Assembly (NCBI GenBank): GCA_031472005.1
Contig: PZJY01000004.1
Coordinates: 2,206,556-2,270,555 of the forward strand
Direction of reading: 5' to 3'
DNA from: Tetracladium setigerum
Lineage: Eukaryota; Ascomycota; Leotiomycetes; Helotiales
DNA length: 64,000 bases
Below, in pieces: positions 1 to 11,005 of this stretch (position 1 is its first letter; every line of letters starts with the position of its first letter). Both the position numbers and the translations under genes were made by a program. The notes below the pieces were generated by a model. That model was given only the letters and a program-made list of their open reading frames with translations. It had not been told where the DNA came from and ran no database searches.

Positions 1-945
1 TCTTCGTTGCAGAGCTCGCAGGCAATGTTCCTCTCCTTGCATATCTTCTCTTTGTGATCTTCCAATTCAATTTGCATGATGATGGAATGGCACTCCTCGC
101 AAGTTGTGAGATAGTGTAGGCATCCTTTTTCCTTTAGCTTTCGCTTCACCATTTTGTTGCAAGCGGGCTCCGGGTCATTCGTAGCAGGACATTGGATCAG
201 GGCCTCCAAGCAGTACTTTTCAAGGTGATTGCTAAGCAAAGAGCGTGGAAGGATACTCTCGCAGCACGGGCAGTTGACTTTGAGATTGTCTAATTGATTG
301 CATATGATTTTGGCGGATTTCATCAAATCGGCGGTAGTCAAATCAGATCGATCATTTGGGCAAGTCTCGCTGTCAGCTAGGGCCTTGTTGATACACTCTC
401 GACAGAATGTATGATCTAGTAATAAGTAGGACACGGAGTTAGTAGCTGAAATATCTACGAGCGGTGTTAAAGTTCGCGCCGCGTGCGTATGATCAAATGA
501 AAAGTAGTTGCATTTGCTCACTTACCACATATTGAGGTTACAGGGTCAACCAGAGCAGAATAGCAGATTGGACACATGAGGTTTTCATCAATCTCTCCAA
601 TATATGTGACAGCGCGAAGATCGACATCATATGAAAGGACAGGAGACCCAGTGACCCTTCCTCTCTCACGGCGAACAACAATCGGCGAGTTGTTGCGACT
701 GTTAGGCGAGTTTGGAGGCGTTCCTTGACCATCACCAATCAAACTGGCCAAATCAGCAAGACTAGGGAAAGATGGTGTGGCTGGAGCTATTGTCGTGTTA
801 GTTTGGTTTTCTGAAGATGAAATGGGTCAATCGGCCAAGGCTGGTGCGCTCCAGGATGGAATGACTCGGCCCTCGGCTCTCGAGAATCCAAAAATTGGGC
901 TAAAGCTTGCGGGGACGAGGGCTTACAGCGTGGGGGAGAAGACAT
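1..945 (-). CDS. RING finger plus TRAF-type zinc-finger protein, probable E3 ubiquitin ligase (3' end outside window)
   Basis: I read three exons: 945-927, 780-526 and 415-1, running off the window. The frame carrying the RING has no in-frame ATG after its nearest upstream stop. A splice from the GTAAGC donor at 926 to the CAG at 781, with a CTAAC branch about 18 bases before the acceptor, supplies a start at 945 (MSSPPRSTPSFPS...). The second splice (GTAAGT donor at 525, TAG acceptor at 416) restores a RING: CPIC near residue 80, then ICDHTFCRECI and CPNDR. Behind it come Cys/His pairs spaced as in TRAF-type zinc fingers (CPCCESILP, HLEKYC, CEECHSI, CELC). By family, RING-TRAF proteins transfer ubiquitin; the substrate is unknown. 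A Pro/Ser/Asn-rich N-terminus precedes the RING. The gene is divergent from the SNARE gene at 1946. Domain call is firm; the first 19-base coding exon is inferred from splice signals only. Confidence 0.82.
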
Positions 946-1945
946 TTTGTTTGATGAGATGAAGAATATTGGTGTTGCTAGGCTTCTTTGTTGGGTTTGA
1001 GGGTTGTGAGTTTTGCGTATGCTTGCGTGATTCCTGGCCTGTACTGCACAAGCACAAGGAATGTCTCCAATATGTACAAGTGTTATATGCAAGGAGTCGT
1101 GCTGAGTCCAAGAGGAAGTATTTTCAATGCTCTTGGTTCCTTTGCATGAAAGGTTGCCTGAGAGATCGGATGGGAGATCTGGATTTTGTCGTCTGATACT
1201 TTGGAATGAACAACGGCAGCCAGCCGACCAAGGTGAGTGAAGTGAGCCTTCGCGGAGCAAGAGAGAAAGAGAAAGCCAGCTTCTCAAAGATACTGTAAAT
1301 CGTTTGCTTCTGTCCCGTCCTAGAGCGTAGAAAGAAAGACTAATTCAGATGTATATGTAAGGTACTTTCCTCTGATGATGGACGCGACTATTTTATGTCA
1401 GACTCAATCAAGACCCGAGCCAAGGCGCGTTGCTTACTTTGGATAGATCTTTGGCCAGATTTCACAATGAAGATTACTCTGTGAATGGAAAGACGCGAGA
1501 AGATGGCTGGTCAAGTATATCCTCCACGAGAGGGAGAAAGTGGTGGTTGGTGTTCACATATGTTGTTGAGAAGGCAGCGAGTTGAGTTGAGGTTGGCGAG
1601 GCCGAGATCGATGCCAGACAAAGGGACGATGGAACCTCCTCGCTACTGTACCTGTGCCTGCTCATCGGCGTTAAGGGAAATGTCGGGCCGGCGCCGGACA
1701 TTCTTTCCACCACCAGCCCTGTTGAGCCCAAACCCCCAAACCACATCAAGACTCGACGCCGCTTCAGGTTCGATCCAGGTTCCCGCAGAAAGCGAAGCGT
1801 CATTCTATTGATTTATTACTAGGTACTCACTCACTTACGACCCCTCCAACGTAATCCCTTTGTAGATGGCAAGATACTTCGATACTTCTTAATATTTACT
1901 CTCCAATTCCCTGGTATCCTCCTGCATTCGACAAACAGCGCAAAT
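946..1945. promoter_or_regulatory. Shared divergent upstream region
   Basis: About 1 kb between two genes that point away from each other. It must hold both promoters and 5' leaders. Overlapping open frames on both strands at 1474-1811 show no recognisable domain or splice structure, and I do not call them genes. Confidence 0.5.
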
Positions 1946-2868
1946 ATGGCAAATCCAAACCAATACTTCCTCCTCGCGGACCATCTCAAACTGTCCTTAC
2001 TGGAGAGACAACGGGCCATATCGCTGGACCTCGAACCCACCTCGCAAGATGGACACATATCACGCTCACTGGAATCTCTGCGAGAAGGGCTCGAGAAAGT
2101 AACAGCCGAAAGGACGCGATTAGAAGAAGCTGGGGAAACATCGTATGTGCTTGATGGAGATCAAACTGAATGTCCTTATTCTTCCTCTGCTGACCACATC
2201 TCCAGCAAATCCCTCACGCTCCAAGAAGCAGAACACAATCTACAAAATCAATATAGCGCCCTCTACTCTCAGTTCCACGGCACTGAGAATACGCCTTCCG
2301 ACATTATCTCCCACCCCAACGACCCCTCCCTCTCTAAAGACTTCGCCCGCGCCTCTGAACGACCACGAGTCCTATCCTCCTCCTCCTTCCTCAAGAAATC
2401 CCTTAGGGATCCTTCCAATGCTGGCGCACCATCTCCCAAATCCGTACGTTTCACGGACGCTCCCTCCTTCCAAGATCCCTCCATCGAAGACGATTCCGCA
2501 AACCGTGCAGCACTCTTCCCCTACCGCGATGATCCAACTGCTGGTCCCCTGATCAATCCCATCTCGACAACCAGCAAATCCATGCCTATCACTCACAAGT
2601 ACTCGCCCAACAAGATGAAGCCCTGGACAGACTAGGCGAGAGTATTGGGCGACAACGAGAGTTGAGTATCCAGATTGGGGATGAGTTGGATGAGCACGTG
2701 CAGATGCTGGATCAGATTGATGGGCATGTTGATCGACATCAAACTCGTCTTGACAAGGCGCGAAAGAATCTCGGGACTGTTGCGAGGAAGGCAAAGGATA
2801 ATATGCAGATGACGACGATTGTTATTCTGATCATCATATTGCTGTTGTTGATTATAATACTAAAGTGA
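1946..2868 (+). CDS. syn8: Qc-SNARE, Syn8/syntaxin-8-like, tail-anchored (one apparent frameshift)
   Basis: Exon 1 is 1946-2142. A 63-base in-frame intron follows (GTATGT at 2143, CTCCAG ending 2205), then exon 2 to the TGA at 2868. Repaired length is 286 aa. The order is an N-terminal helical region, a conserved KSVRFTD stretch, a SNARE motif (LDRLGESIGRQRELSIQIG onward) and a C-terminal membrane anchor of about 18 Ile/Leu/Val residues. By family it would act in endosome/vacuole fusion. The frame breaks at the C4 run 2536-2539: the frame before gives ALFPYRDDPTAG, and the next frame gives PDQSHLDNQQIHAYH and the whole SNARE motif. One extra C joins them. An alternative is an intron 2444-2574 (GTACGT donor, phase 0), but that removes the conserved VRF block. 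The zero-layer position carries His rather than Gln. Confidence 0.85.
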
Positions 2869-3471
2869 GAGCGGAGATGGAACCACAAACGGACAAGAGG
2901 AAGGATCACAAGACATCAGGAATGGGTAAAGGGAGTTGTGGATTGTATTATTTTTATCTTTTCGCATCGATGGAGTTTTGGGGGCTGCTTTTTGTGGTAA
3001 ATCTGCTTGGTTTGCGAGCGTCATGTAGATATTGTTCTGTTATCATGAATTTTTTCGACGTAATTGAGCAAGCACAGGCGTGGAGTTGTCCCATACATTA
3101 AATCACAAATATCACATTCAAACAAATTAAACGTTGTCACGAGAGAAACAATAATAGGTGCAATGCAATCCTAAACTTCTTCTCTATCGCCGTGCTGCCA
3201 ATAGGTACTAACCACTCAAAAGAAACCAAGCAAGTACACGGAGGGATATATCTTACTTTTCATTCACACGGGCCTAACACAATCAGGACTCGTTCAAATT
3301 CAATCAAGAGCACACACAGAGCGCCAGAGGAAGTAACAGTGAAAATGTATGTAGATACTCTCTCCCATCCATGCAAAAGACTTTCATCCTATAACACTTT
3401 TTATATACAAAAAGGGCTGCTCAACCTCTCCTGCCACTCATACATCCCATCCAAGTATTTACACTGAACAT
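2869..3471. other. Intergenic, convergent 3' ends
   Basis: Gap between the SNARE stop and the stop of the minus-strand mitochondrial gene. It should hold both 3' UTRs. I see no gene in it; the open frame at 3192-3467 has no domain. Confidence 0.5.
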
Positions 3472-4258
3472 TTAGTGACCACTATCTTGACTGGTTCCCG
3501 ACCTAAAATATGCTATTAGTATCGTGATCATGAAAACCTTCTAAAGAATCCTATCAAAGATAAGTAGAGTTTGGTTCTCTCTCTCTATTTATACTTAGGA
3601 ACGTAGGCTTTATATTTACTTACTTATTCTTCTACAATCACAAAACACATGAGTTAGCACAGTCCAATCAATCCTAACACGCGCATAATACTCTCCTCCA
3701 AAACTCCCTGCCTTCAAACATAAAGGGAAGGAAGGAAGGAAGGAAGGAGAATATCAAAAAACAAAAACAAACATACCTTATCAGCATGCTCCTTCGTCCG
3801 CTTCTGTAACTCCTCGATGGACTCATTCTTCCCATTTCGATCAGCCTGAACGGCCTCCTCACTATTACTGGCCAACTCTGGTTTCCAATGGCCCTTTCCT
3901 TCCTTCTGCTTCTTGAGTTGATCTTGCTTGTGCTTTTCATTATCGGCTTCTGTTTTGATTTGGAATGTGTTAGAGAGTTTGATCTTATTGTAGATCTGCA
4001 ACTGACTGTATGACTTTTGATTTCTGGTTTATGTGCATGGATAAAGGGTCATGGGTATAGGGCGTCGGGTAGGCTAATTGGCTATAGGAAGATTTCTCTT
4101 GTGGTGTTTATGGTATAGAAAGGAGAGAATGTAAACGGACCGTGATCACCCTCCTTCAAAGCCCTCGCACTCGAAGAAGTAAATGTTCTCGCGGCTGGAA
4201 GACGAAGTGACGTCGAGGAGGAAGCTCGTAGAGAGCGAAGAATTACTGATGAAGACAT
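3472..4258 (-). CDS. Small predicted mitochondrial protein, conserved fungal family, with an 8-base exon
   Basis: Four exons: 4258-4141, 3949-3777, 3631-3624 and 3502-3472, giving 109 aa. The N-terminus (MSSSVILRSLRASSSTSL, then AARTFTSSSARAL) is rich in Arg/Ser without acids, as in mitochondrial presequences. The body is charged and probably helical (EKHKQDQLKKQKEGKGHWK, then ELASNSEEAV). The third exon is only 8 bases (AAGAATAA) between a branch/acceptor (GCTAAC...TTGTAG) and a perfect GTAAGT donor. The last intron has a TACTAAT branch. Splicing gives the end HADKKNKSGTSQDSGH and a TAA at 3474-3472. Intron 1 (4140-3950) has a weak GTCCGT donor. I recognise the sequence type as widespread in ascomycetes but know no function for it. 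Intron 2 contains a GGAA microsatellite. Confidence 0.8.
3726..3749. repeat. GGAA microsatellite
   Basis: Five to six tandem GGAA units lie within the second intron of the small mitochondrial gene. Likely length-variable. Confidence 0.8.
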
Positions 4259-6270
4259 GATTTTCGAATTTTAGGGTTTCTGGTTTTAGGATTGGAGAGA
4301 AGAACGTTTCGTTTCGTTTTCCTGAAGGAATTGGGTGTTCCCGAGGTTAGCCTTTTGCTTTGTTGATTGTCTTGTGGAAGATATAAAAAACGTTGGGTTA
4401 GAGATGTTAGCGGGACTTACCTACCTTGTACAATTGACGAGTAAAGATGAGGAAGAAGGAGAAGGAGAAGATGAGGGCAAAAGAAAAGGAACGAACTCTT
4501 TAGATCGTCAGTTCAGGTACCGGCTAGCTCATCTCGTTTCCCCGTTCTTCCTCACGTAGCATCATCATCATGGAAAGCAAGTGCCCACATATAGAGATAT
4601 GTAAACTACGTCATTTCTATCATGACAAACCCCCACTTTCTAATTGGAAGGTAAGAGGAAGAAGGAGGATGGAGGTTTACAGGAGAATACCTAGGTACCT
4701 AGTATGTGAAGGACAATGGGCAAGATGAATTGAATTTGATATCTATCGAGAGTTTCCTACTTATTCTGAGAAGGTGGCGTTGTGGTTGGCTTGAGGGGTG
4801 TCAGTATTGGGATGTAACTCAATCAACCTGAACACATCAGAGAGAAGAGAGTCGAATACTTTCTCCAGAAACGAATGCATATCCATCCGTTCAAGAATCT
4901 CATACGAGTATAGTATGATCGATCAATCAATTTCTAAATACCGCCTACCTAACGTCTCCGATTCTAGCTGTCCAAACCAATCAACCTCCCTCTCACAAAT
5001 CGGCAAACCAAAAGGTAAATGCAATATTGTACAGAGTACCCCCTTTACCAGCTTGTGAACTCCAATCTCAATCTTTGTCTCGGTACTCGAAGACAGGGTG
5101 ATCTAAGCCACGCCAGTGAACCGCTATCTTGTGTTCTCCGTGTTACTGGACCGTGTTTTGAAACTCTCAGATGCTGCAATATTCTTGTGGTGTAACCTTC
5201 CCAACGTTACTCAAAACCTCCCCACCACGAAGCTTGTCCCTACTTTAGGATGAGTTATTAGTTTGAGAGAGGATTGGTGGAACGAAGGGAGAGTTCGAGA
5301 TAGTACATAAAATATCGACAAGTCAACTTTACTAGGTCACCCCAAATGCTTATTCAAGCGTCGAAGGAGAGCGAGCGGCTGCAGCATGAAAGGGGATCCG
5401 GACCCCTCATTACTCACAAGTATCTCATTCACATCTCGAAAATAGGGGCGAACAAGTAGAGTAATAATTTTGTAATGTAAAACCGTATATCATCGTAGCA
5501 TTTCCCCTATCCTGAGATATATGACATGATATGACATGGATCGATATCGATCAGACCGTCCGACGTAAATGCACCCCATGGAGCTAACCATATCAACCCG
5601 CTGAAAAGAGGATATAACAAAGCACCCAGATACATAGCACATAGCAAATGACCCAAATCTTTAACGACACTAAAGCGCTCGCTGCATCATACAAAGAAGC
5701 GCGGTAACCCATTTCACAACCCGACACCTTAAATAAAACCGCCTGTCCAGAAAATATATGATGGAGAGTTTCCCGTACACCCAACGCAACAAAAAGTAAA
5801 CACCACGCCAAATTTCCCCGGTCTCCGAAATGAGCAAATGGAACTCGTTCTATTTATCTTTTTTTCATAACCATTGAGTTTTGAAGATCGCCGCTTCATG
5901 TTTCCCACCAGAACAAATGAAAGCAAATATGCAAGCCGTAAACACCGTCGCAAGGTATATGCAAAGCGCGCTCGAAATCAAAAGCCATCATGGTGGCGGG
6001 ATCACCGTCTCCTAATTGAACAGAGGGTATCGATATCGTGATGGTGCGCCGTTTGCCATCTCAAGGAATATGGTAAAGGTTTATCGGGTAATTTATACAA
6101 AGGATTCTTTGAGAAAGGGGGGAGGTAAGTCGTAGCCGAAGGATGATCGAAGCCCAGGTGTCGGGAGCCCGCCAGGATGAAGGAATGATATAAGTGCGAA
6201 GAACAAGTCATTACGAAGGTGATTAAAACTAAGCATTGCCAATGAGATGAGAAACAGAAGCAGATGCCGT
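4259..6270. other. Intergenic, no gene recognised
   Basis: About 2 kb that must include the promoter of the mitochondrial gene (near 4259) and the 3' UTR of the gene ending at 6271. Open frames here are short, overlapping and without domains. Confidence 0.45.
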
Positions 6271-6852
6271 CTACCAACGTCGACCGATGTTGTGTGGATT
6301 CATCATCCTGGCGGGTGAAACGGATTGTGGTGGGCTGGATCGAACTCCGGTCAAGGGGTTGACGATAGGAATCGCATTTCGAATTCGGGTAGCGGCAGGT
6401 TGGTGAAGTTTCAGTGGGGTTGGCTGAGTTTGGTAGGAAGGAACATAAGGGTGAGAGTTGGAGTTCAGAGAGAAGTGTGTGTCGGGCGCAACTTGGTGGG
6501 ATTGTGGACTGGACTCGGGGGACCCACTTGACAGCGAAGAACGATCAGACGACGAAGAGTTGATGGACATGTGGTCGGATTCGGTGAGGAGGTTTGGACA
6601 GAATTCCATATCATCGTCGAGGTCGAAGGACCTTTGCGACTCAAAGCGAAGGCGGAAGTTTGTGAGTGCCACGGCCTCTTCCTCCTTCCTGACGCTTCGG
6701 AATTGTTTGTGCGAGTTCTGCGACACCCTAGGCGCCCGACGACCACGACCACTGTGGTGTTGTTGTTGCTGGTGCTGCTGTTGCGACGACGCCGACTGCG
6801 CATTTGCTGACACAGGGTGATGGTGCGAGTTGTAGTTATAGAAGGACGACAT
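6271..6852 (-). CDS. Conserved Gln/Ser-rich protein of unknown function
   Basis: One uninterrupted frame of 193 aa. The N-terminus is low-complexity (MSSFYNYNSHHHPVSANAQS, then a Q/H run). Next comes a basic block RGRRAPRVSQNSHKQFRSVR and a central conserved-looking core, FRLRFESQRSFDLDDDMEF followed by CPNLLTESD. After that is a Ser-rich segment (SSSSDRSSLSSGSPESSPQS) and a C-terminal block RNAIPIVNPLTGVRSSPP. I recognise this arrangement as a common ascomycete protein lacking an assigned function. The order basic block, acidic helix-like core, Ser-rich tail suggests a disordered regulatory or RNA-associated protein, but that is inference. The ATG at 6852 is the only good start, and the stop is just before 6270. 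Confidence 0.8.
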   Translation of the reverse strand: MSSFYNYNSHHHPVSANAQSASSQQQHQQQQHHSGRGRRAPRVSQNSHKQFRSVRKEEEAVALTNFRLRFESQRSFDLDDDMEFCPNLLTESDHMSINSSSSDRSSLSSGSPESSPQSHQVAPDTHFSLNSNSHPYVPSYQTQPTPLKLHQPAATRIRNAIPIVNPLTGVRSSPPQSVSPARMMNPHNIGRRW

Positions 6853-9346
6853 TGTATCTCATGTGAGGGGGGTTGAGTCGGCGTGGTGGTGGTTGGATGC
6901 TGAGCGGCTGATTGAGTGAGCGAGCTGGAAAGACCGGGTTGAGCAAGCAAAGTCTGACAGAAAAGGTCGATGTAGCGCGAGATGGACGAGGGTAAGATGG
7001 ATGTTGAGTATTAGCAAGTGAATTGGTGATGGTATATTAGTTGATAGTTGGTGGGTTAACGTTGACGAGGATGGAAGATGTGAGATGGAGGGGATGGAAC
7101 GGAGTTTGATGAGAAGTAGAAGAGGAAAGGGAACGGATGGGATGGGATGGGGGCGGGTGGTGGTGTGTGTGTGTGTGGAAATAATGGGAATCGGCCGGCG
7201 AGAGGTTGGGTGGGCGAGGGGGAAAAGGGCGAACCAAAGACGGCCGCAGAAGGGAGTGGCGAAAGGTGCTAGCTACGGCCTGCGAGAGGCACTTCAAACA
7301 CAACGAGGGCGCATCGAGCGAATCAGTGGCCCTCAACCTGGTGGACCCATGCGAGGCCATGATGCTCTAAACGCCAGAAACAGTGGGGTGCGAAAGAATG
7401 AGCTTCGAGGATTCGAGGGACAGCCGACGACAGACAGGCGGCGGCGTTGTGGGAAGACGGAAGCTCCTGATCGATCAGCACTTGTTGGCGGAGAGGCAGG
7501 GCATGTCGAGGGATAACCGCACTGTGTACTCCGTAGATACAGGAGGACGACGACCGGTATCACCATCTTGTAACGAGGTGACTAGACAGACTACTGTAAG
7601 GTGACCGTCAGGAGACCATGTTTGTTGACATTGCTTGTTTGTTTTGCTTGCATTGTTGTTTACTGCTACCTCGCTTCGTCTTTCCTCTCGCCTACTGCTA
7701 CGACTGTACGTACTTTTACGGGCTACAGCGTAACATCATTGTTGAATGTTCTCACACCCAGAGTCTAATGTTGACAGAACCTGAGACTCGACGAGTGGAG
7801 GCAAGCTGGATTCGCTGGAGAGGTTGTTTGAGATCATCAGATCAACAGAGGGCTGGATCGGTGCACCTACCTCTCCGGCGGCCGAGTAAACAAAGCCATC
7901 AGAACTCTCCATAATCCCAGCTCGTATGAATGCCTCAGTCATGAACTGAGCAATTCCCGTTACCTGTGGTCGCTCCAGACCGGATCTTCATGCTGTGCCC
8001 ACCACCATGAAGAAAGAGTTCTTGCGAGTGTTACTACTGCTGGGCCGTCGTTGTTTTGGTTCCTCGTTGGTGTGTGCGTTGCTGGTTGATGTTATTTTCA
8101 TCCCTCCCTCCAGCCCAGCTTTGCCAGCTTCTTGCTGCGATGTGCAAGCCCCCCCTCCACTTCCACACAAGCTCTTGGGCCAATTGAAACCAGATTTGCC
8201 ACGCTAGATCAATGCAGTCCTCCTAAAACACCACACCCTCATCATCAAATTCACATCCATGCATCACACACACCGCCTGTTCTAGAAGTAAATTGCAATT
8301 AGGCGATGCAAAGACTTCCGCTGCCAGCAGCTTGCTTGCCAGCCGCTGGGTTCCTGGCTGCAGTCAAAAATTCTTTGTGCGGTGCGCATTATTGTGGCTG
8401 GCATGCTTGGACTTGGAAAGTGCTGTGCGATTCTACGAGGCTGTGAAAGTGGAAAGTCGGCTGCGCCGATGAACCGGATCTCGCTACTGTAAGGTTGATG
8501 CAAGGTAGGAATTGGTACTGTACAGCACAGTAGTACTGTAGTCTTGAAAGTAGTAAACTCTCTTGCGGCTATGGAAATTAACCCCATTCTTGAGCCTTCT
8601 GGAGTCGTACTGTATGTCTCATTATTGCTATTCCAGCAACTGCAGCTGCATGAATCATGCAGAACAAATAGGTTGGCGATGGGCTTGATTATTTGATCTT
8701 CGTACCACATGGACAAATTTATGTACACAAAGGTAGTCATTATTGATGTGTCTGGAAAACCTGAAGACATGGTGGCCATTGGTTTTCATACTTCGCCGTA
8801 TGCTCCCCATCTCCAAATGATCAAGCCGCGGGGACATTGCATGCCCATGCTTTCACGACTCGTTGTGAACTTGTGGTACCTGGCAAATCGTCGAAGACAG
8901 ACATGCCAAAGTAAGATAGTCCACCGACCTTAAACAATTCTCGACTCTTCGTATAAGTAATTGCAAGTTCAAGCGCAAGGTCTCCCTTGGTTTGGTCCAA
9001 CGACGGCATCACCAAGTTGGTGAACTATCCGAGTAGCGACAGGAAATGACGGCCAGCTTCTCTCAAAGCATCAGCTGAACACCACAACAAATTCCTTGGA
9101 TCTCTTGTGAAGATGTGGGTTTTGGTCTTTCTCATGAGGCCTGCTTGATGTCGTAGGTGACCAAAGAAAAGTCCCTTCAACTCGACAGAGATGGAATGTG
9201 ATACCCACATGTATGCCTGAACAGTCGCTGGTAGATTGTCAGGTTCAAGTCAAAACGATGGCTTTACTTTCGCGCCTTCACTCCAGTAAACCCCCCCTGC
9301 GTTTGCAGATTCCGGATCGACTATCCATTGGCAACATTCATCCTGA
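6853..9346. other. Intergenic, no gene recognised
   Basis: About 2.5 kb. The part next to 6852 should carry the promoter and 5' leader of the Gln/Ser-rich gene. The part next to 9347 should carry the 3' UTR of ssn8. Open frames (for example 7085-7516 and 8282-8779) overlap on both strands and show no domain or splice logic. Confidence 0.45.
7158..7177. repeat. GT dinucleotide microsatellite
   Basis: A short run of GT units upstream of the Gln/Ser-rich gene, read as CA on its coding strand. Confidence 0.7.
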
Positions 9347-10384
9347 TTATTTGTCCAACCCTCGAGCCTTGACAAATCGATTAATCTGCTCTCGCGTGAG
9401 CTTCTCATTATACTGTTCCTGGACCTCGTAGAAGGAGATGATTTCCTGCGTACAATCCACAATGGATTCAATTTCAATATTAGTCTCCGCCAGCCAAGTT
9501 GCCAGTCTCTGGATTTTGTTTCGGCCCCCTCCTCCACCTTGCTTGTCAATAGCATTCTTCGGTTGACCTACCGAGCTTAACGCGGCTTGTGCGGCACTTG
9601 CAATGTTGCTTGCAGAACCGCTGGCAGTGTGCACGCCGGTGACGTTTGGCCGAAGTACCAGAGCCAATAGTATCGACATGATAGCTATTGTGTGAGGCGC
9701 AAAGAGAAGTGGAATATCTGACATGTACGTATCATTGATGATGGACCATGCCAACGCTGCCTCCTCTTGCGTTAGGGAGAAAGTGGTCTGAAGAGTATTC
9801 AAACTCCGGTAAGGATGATGAACAATCATTTGGGAGCTCATTTCAGATATGAGGTAGAATTCGCATTCGCCAACTTTAGCCGTGTCGTTGCTGAAGAATT
9901 CTAGAGCATGTCAGCAGTGACCCGGACAAGGTAAGAGAAAAGCAAACCTGGCCATAGAGTCCGGCCCTCGCTCACCACGAGGCGTATGTGATGCGGACAT
10001 TCCTCCATCTTACATGCCAGATATACAGCAGTAGCAATTACTAGGTATGGATTCGTTCGTCTGATCTCAACCTTCGAGTAGAAGCGGCGAATGTATAGCT
10101 GGGCTGTTGCCATCGCTTGTTGTCGCACCCCAAGCCGTTTTCCCAATCGTGATATTTCTGCATATGTTTTAGTTACCCCTGACTTCAAACCACATTGTCG
10201 GAGCATGCACCCAGTGAGACCTACGTTGGTTGAAATATATGCTGAGATGCCGTACGTGTGGAAGAGGGTACATCTGGACAAGAGTCTGATCTTCGTCCTC
10301 TAGTTTCTTTCGCAGATCCTCCAACTCCTGTTGAGTAAACTGCCAGTGACGCCGCTGGGTCGATTCCCAGTAGTTGGCCGCCAT
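9347..10384 (-). CDS. ssn8: RNA polymerase II Mediator kinase-module cyclin, cyclin C (Ssn8/Srb11)
   Basis: Three exons, 10384-10225, 10157-9948 and 9900-9347, total exactly 308 codons (307 aa). The N-terminus MAANYWESTQRRHWQFT is the cyclin C signature. Cyclin box 1 follows (RLGKRLGVRQQAMATAQ, then YIRRFYSKVEIRRTNPYLV and ACKMEECPHHIRLVV). The second half (GECEFYLISEMSSQMIVHHP, SIINDTYMSDIPLLFAPH) is also typical. It pairs with Cdk8/Ssn3 in the Mediator kinase module in the nucleus. Introns have donors GTAGGT (with an ACTAAA branch) and GTTTGC; both joins keep frame and conserved residues (FNQQISRLGK and LWPEFFSN). A Gly-rich run (KQGGGGGRNK) precedes the C-terminus. Divergent from the carrier gene at 11006. 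Confidence 0.96.
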
Positions 10385-11005
10385 GGTTCGGATCTCCTGG
10401 TGCGAGCTGGAGTTATGAGGGATTCGACTGTGTAGTGGAGGCGAGGTTTAAGACTCCGGATAAGGTTTGGCGCATGGTATATATCAAAATTGGAAGACAC
10501 AATGACTATGTGGCCACGGCAAACAAAAATATTAAATGTATGTTTTGTGAGCTTTTCTTTAGAGCGTTCTGGAAAGTTGTAGTCTGGCACAAGGAGTTGT
10601 GATCGTTGTGATCGTTGAGGCGGATGTTGTCGTGGTGGGACAAGAGACAAGGCTGAAGGAAAGCTCACGGGTCGGCAAGTCGGCGGCTGAACTCACCTGG
10701 CTCTTTTGATTGGGCCGGGCTGAGATAATGGTCAGCTTCCAGGTTTAATTGTGACGAGGGCAGGTGGGTGGTAAATGCAAGACCAAGACACATCGTCAAC
10801 ATTCGGCTCCAGCTCCCAGCTCCTGTCTCCTCTAGAAACAACAACTTCCGACAATCATTGTTACTCGCTGTCGAGTATACATAAACATACTGCCAATGCT
10901 CATTGCCTTCCTTCCATGATAGCACCGGGCTCCCCCTTTGCCCCCTATCCGCCAATCCACTCCTCTTCCACCATGAACAAATAGCGCACTCGATCAGATA
11001 TCAGG
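10385..11005. promoter_or_regulatory. Divergent promoter region of ssn8 and the SAL1-like carrier
   Basis: A 621-base gap between two start codons facing away from each other. No coding frame is supportable in it. Confidence 0.5.

Noticed and set aside
1755..1785. Possible tRNA B-box (GGTTCGATCC)
   Set aside because: No acceptor, D or anticodon arms can be built around it.
1474..1811. Overlapping open frames of about 109 codons on both strands in the first divergent region
   Set aside because: They mirror each other, have no domain, and occupy a promoter region between two well-supported genes.
6640..6690. PAM2-like motif (DDDMEFCP) in the Gln/Ser-rich protein
   Set aside because: The E-F-x-P part fits, but the Leu-Asn-x-x-Ala spacing before it does not.
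7085..8207. Several plus-strand frames (7085-7516, 7618-7914, 7995-8207) as genes
   Set aside because: Low-complexity or antisense shadows in the upstream region of the Gln/Ser-rich gene; no signal peptide, domain or introns of quality.
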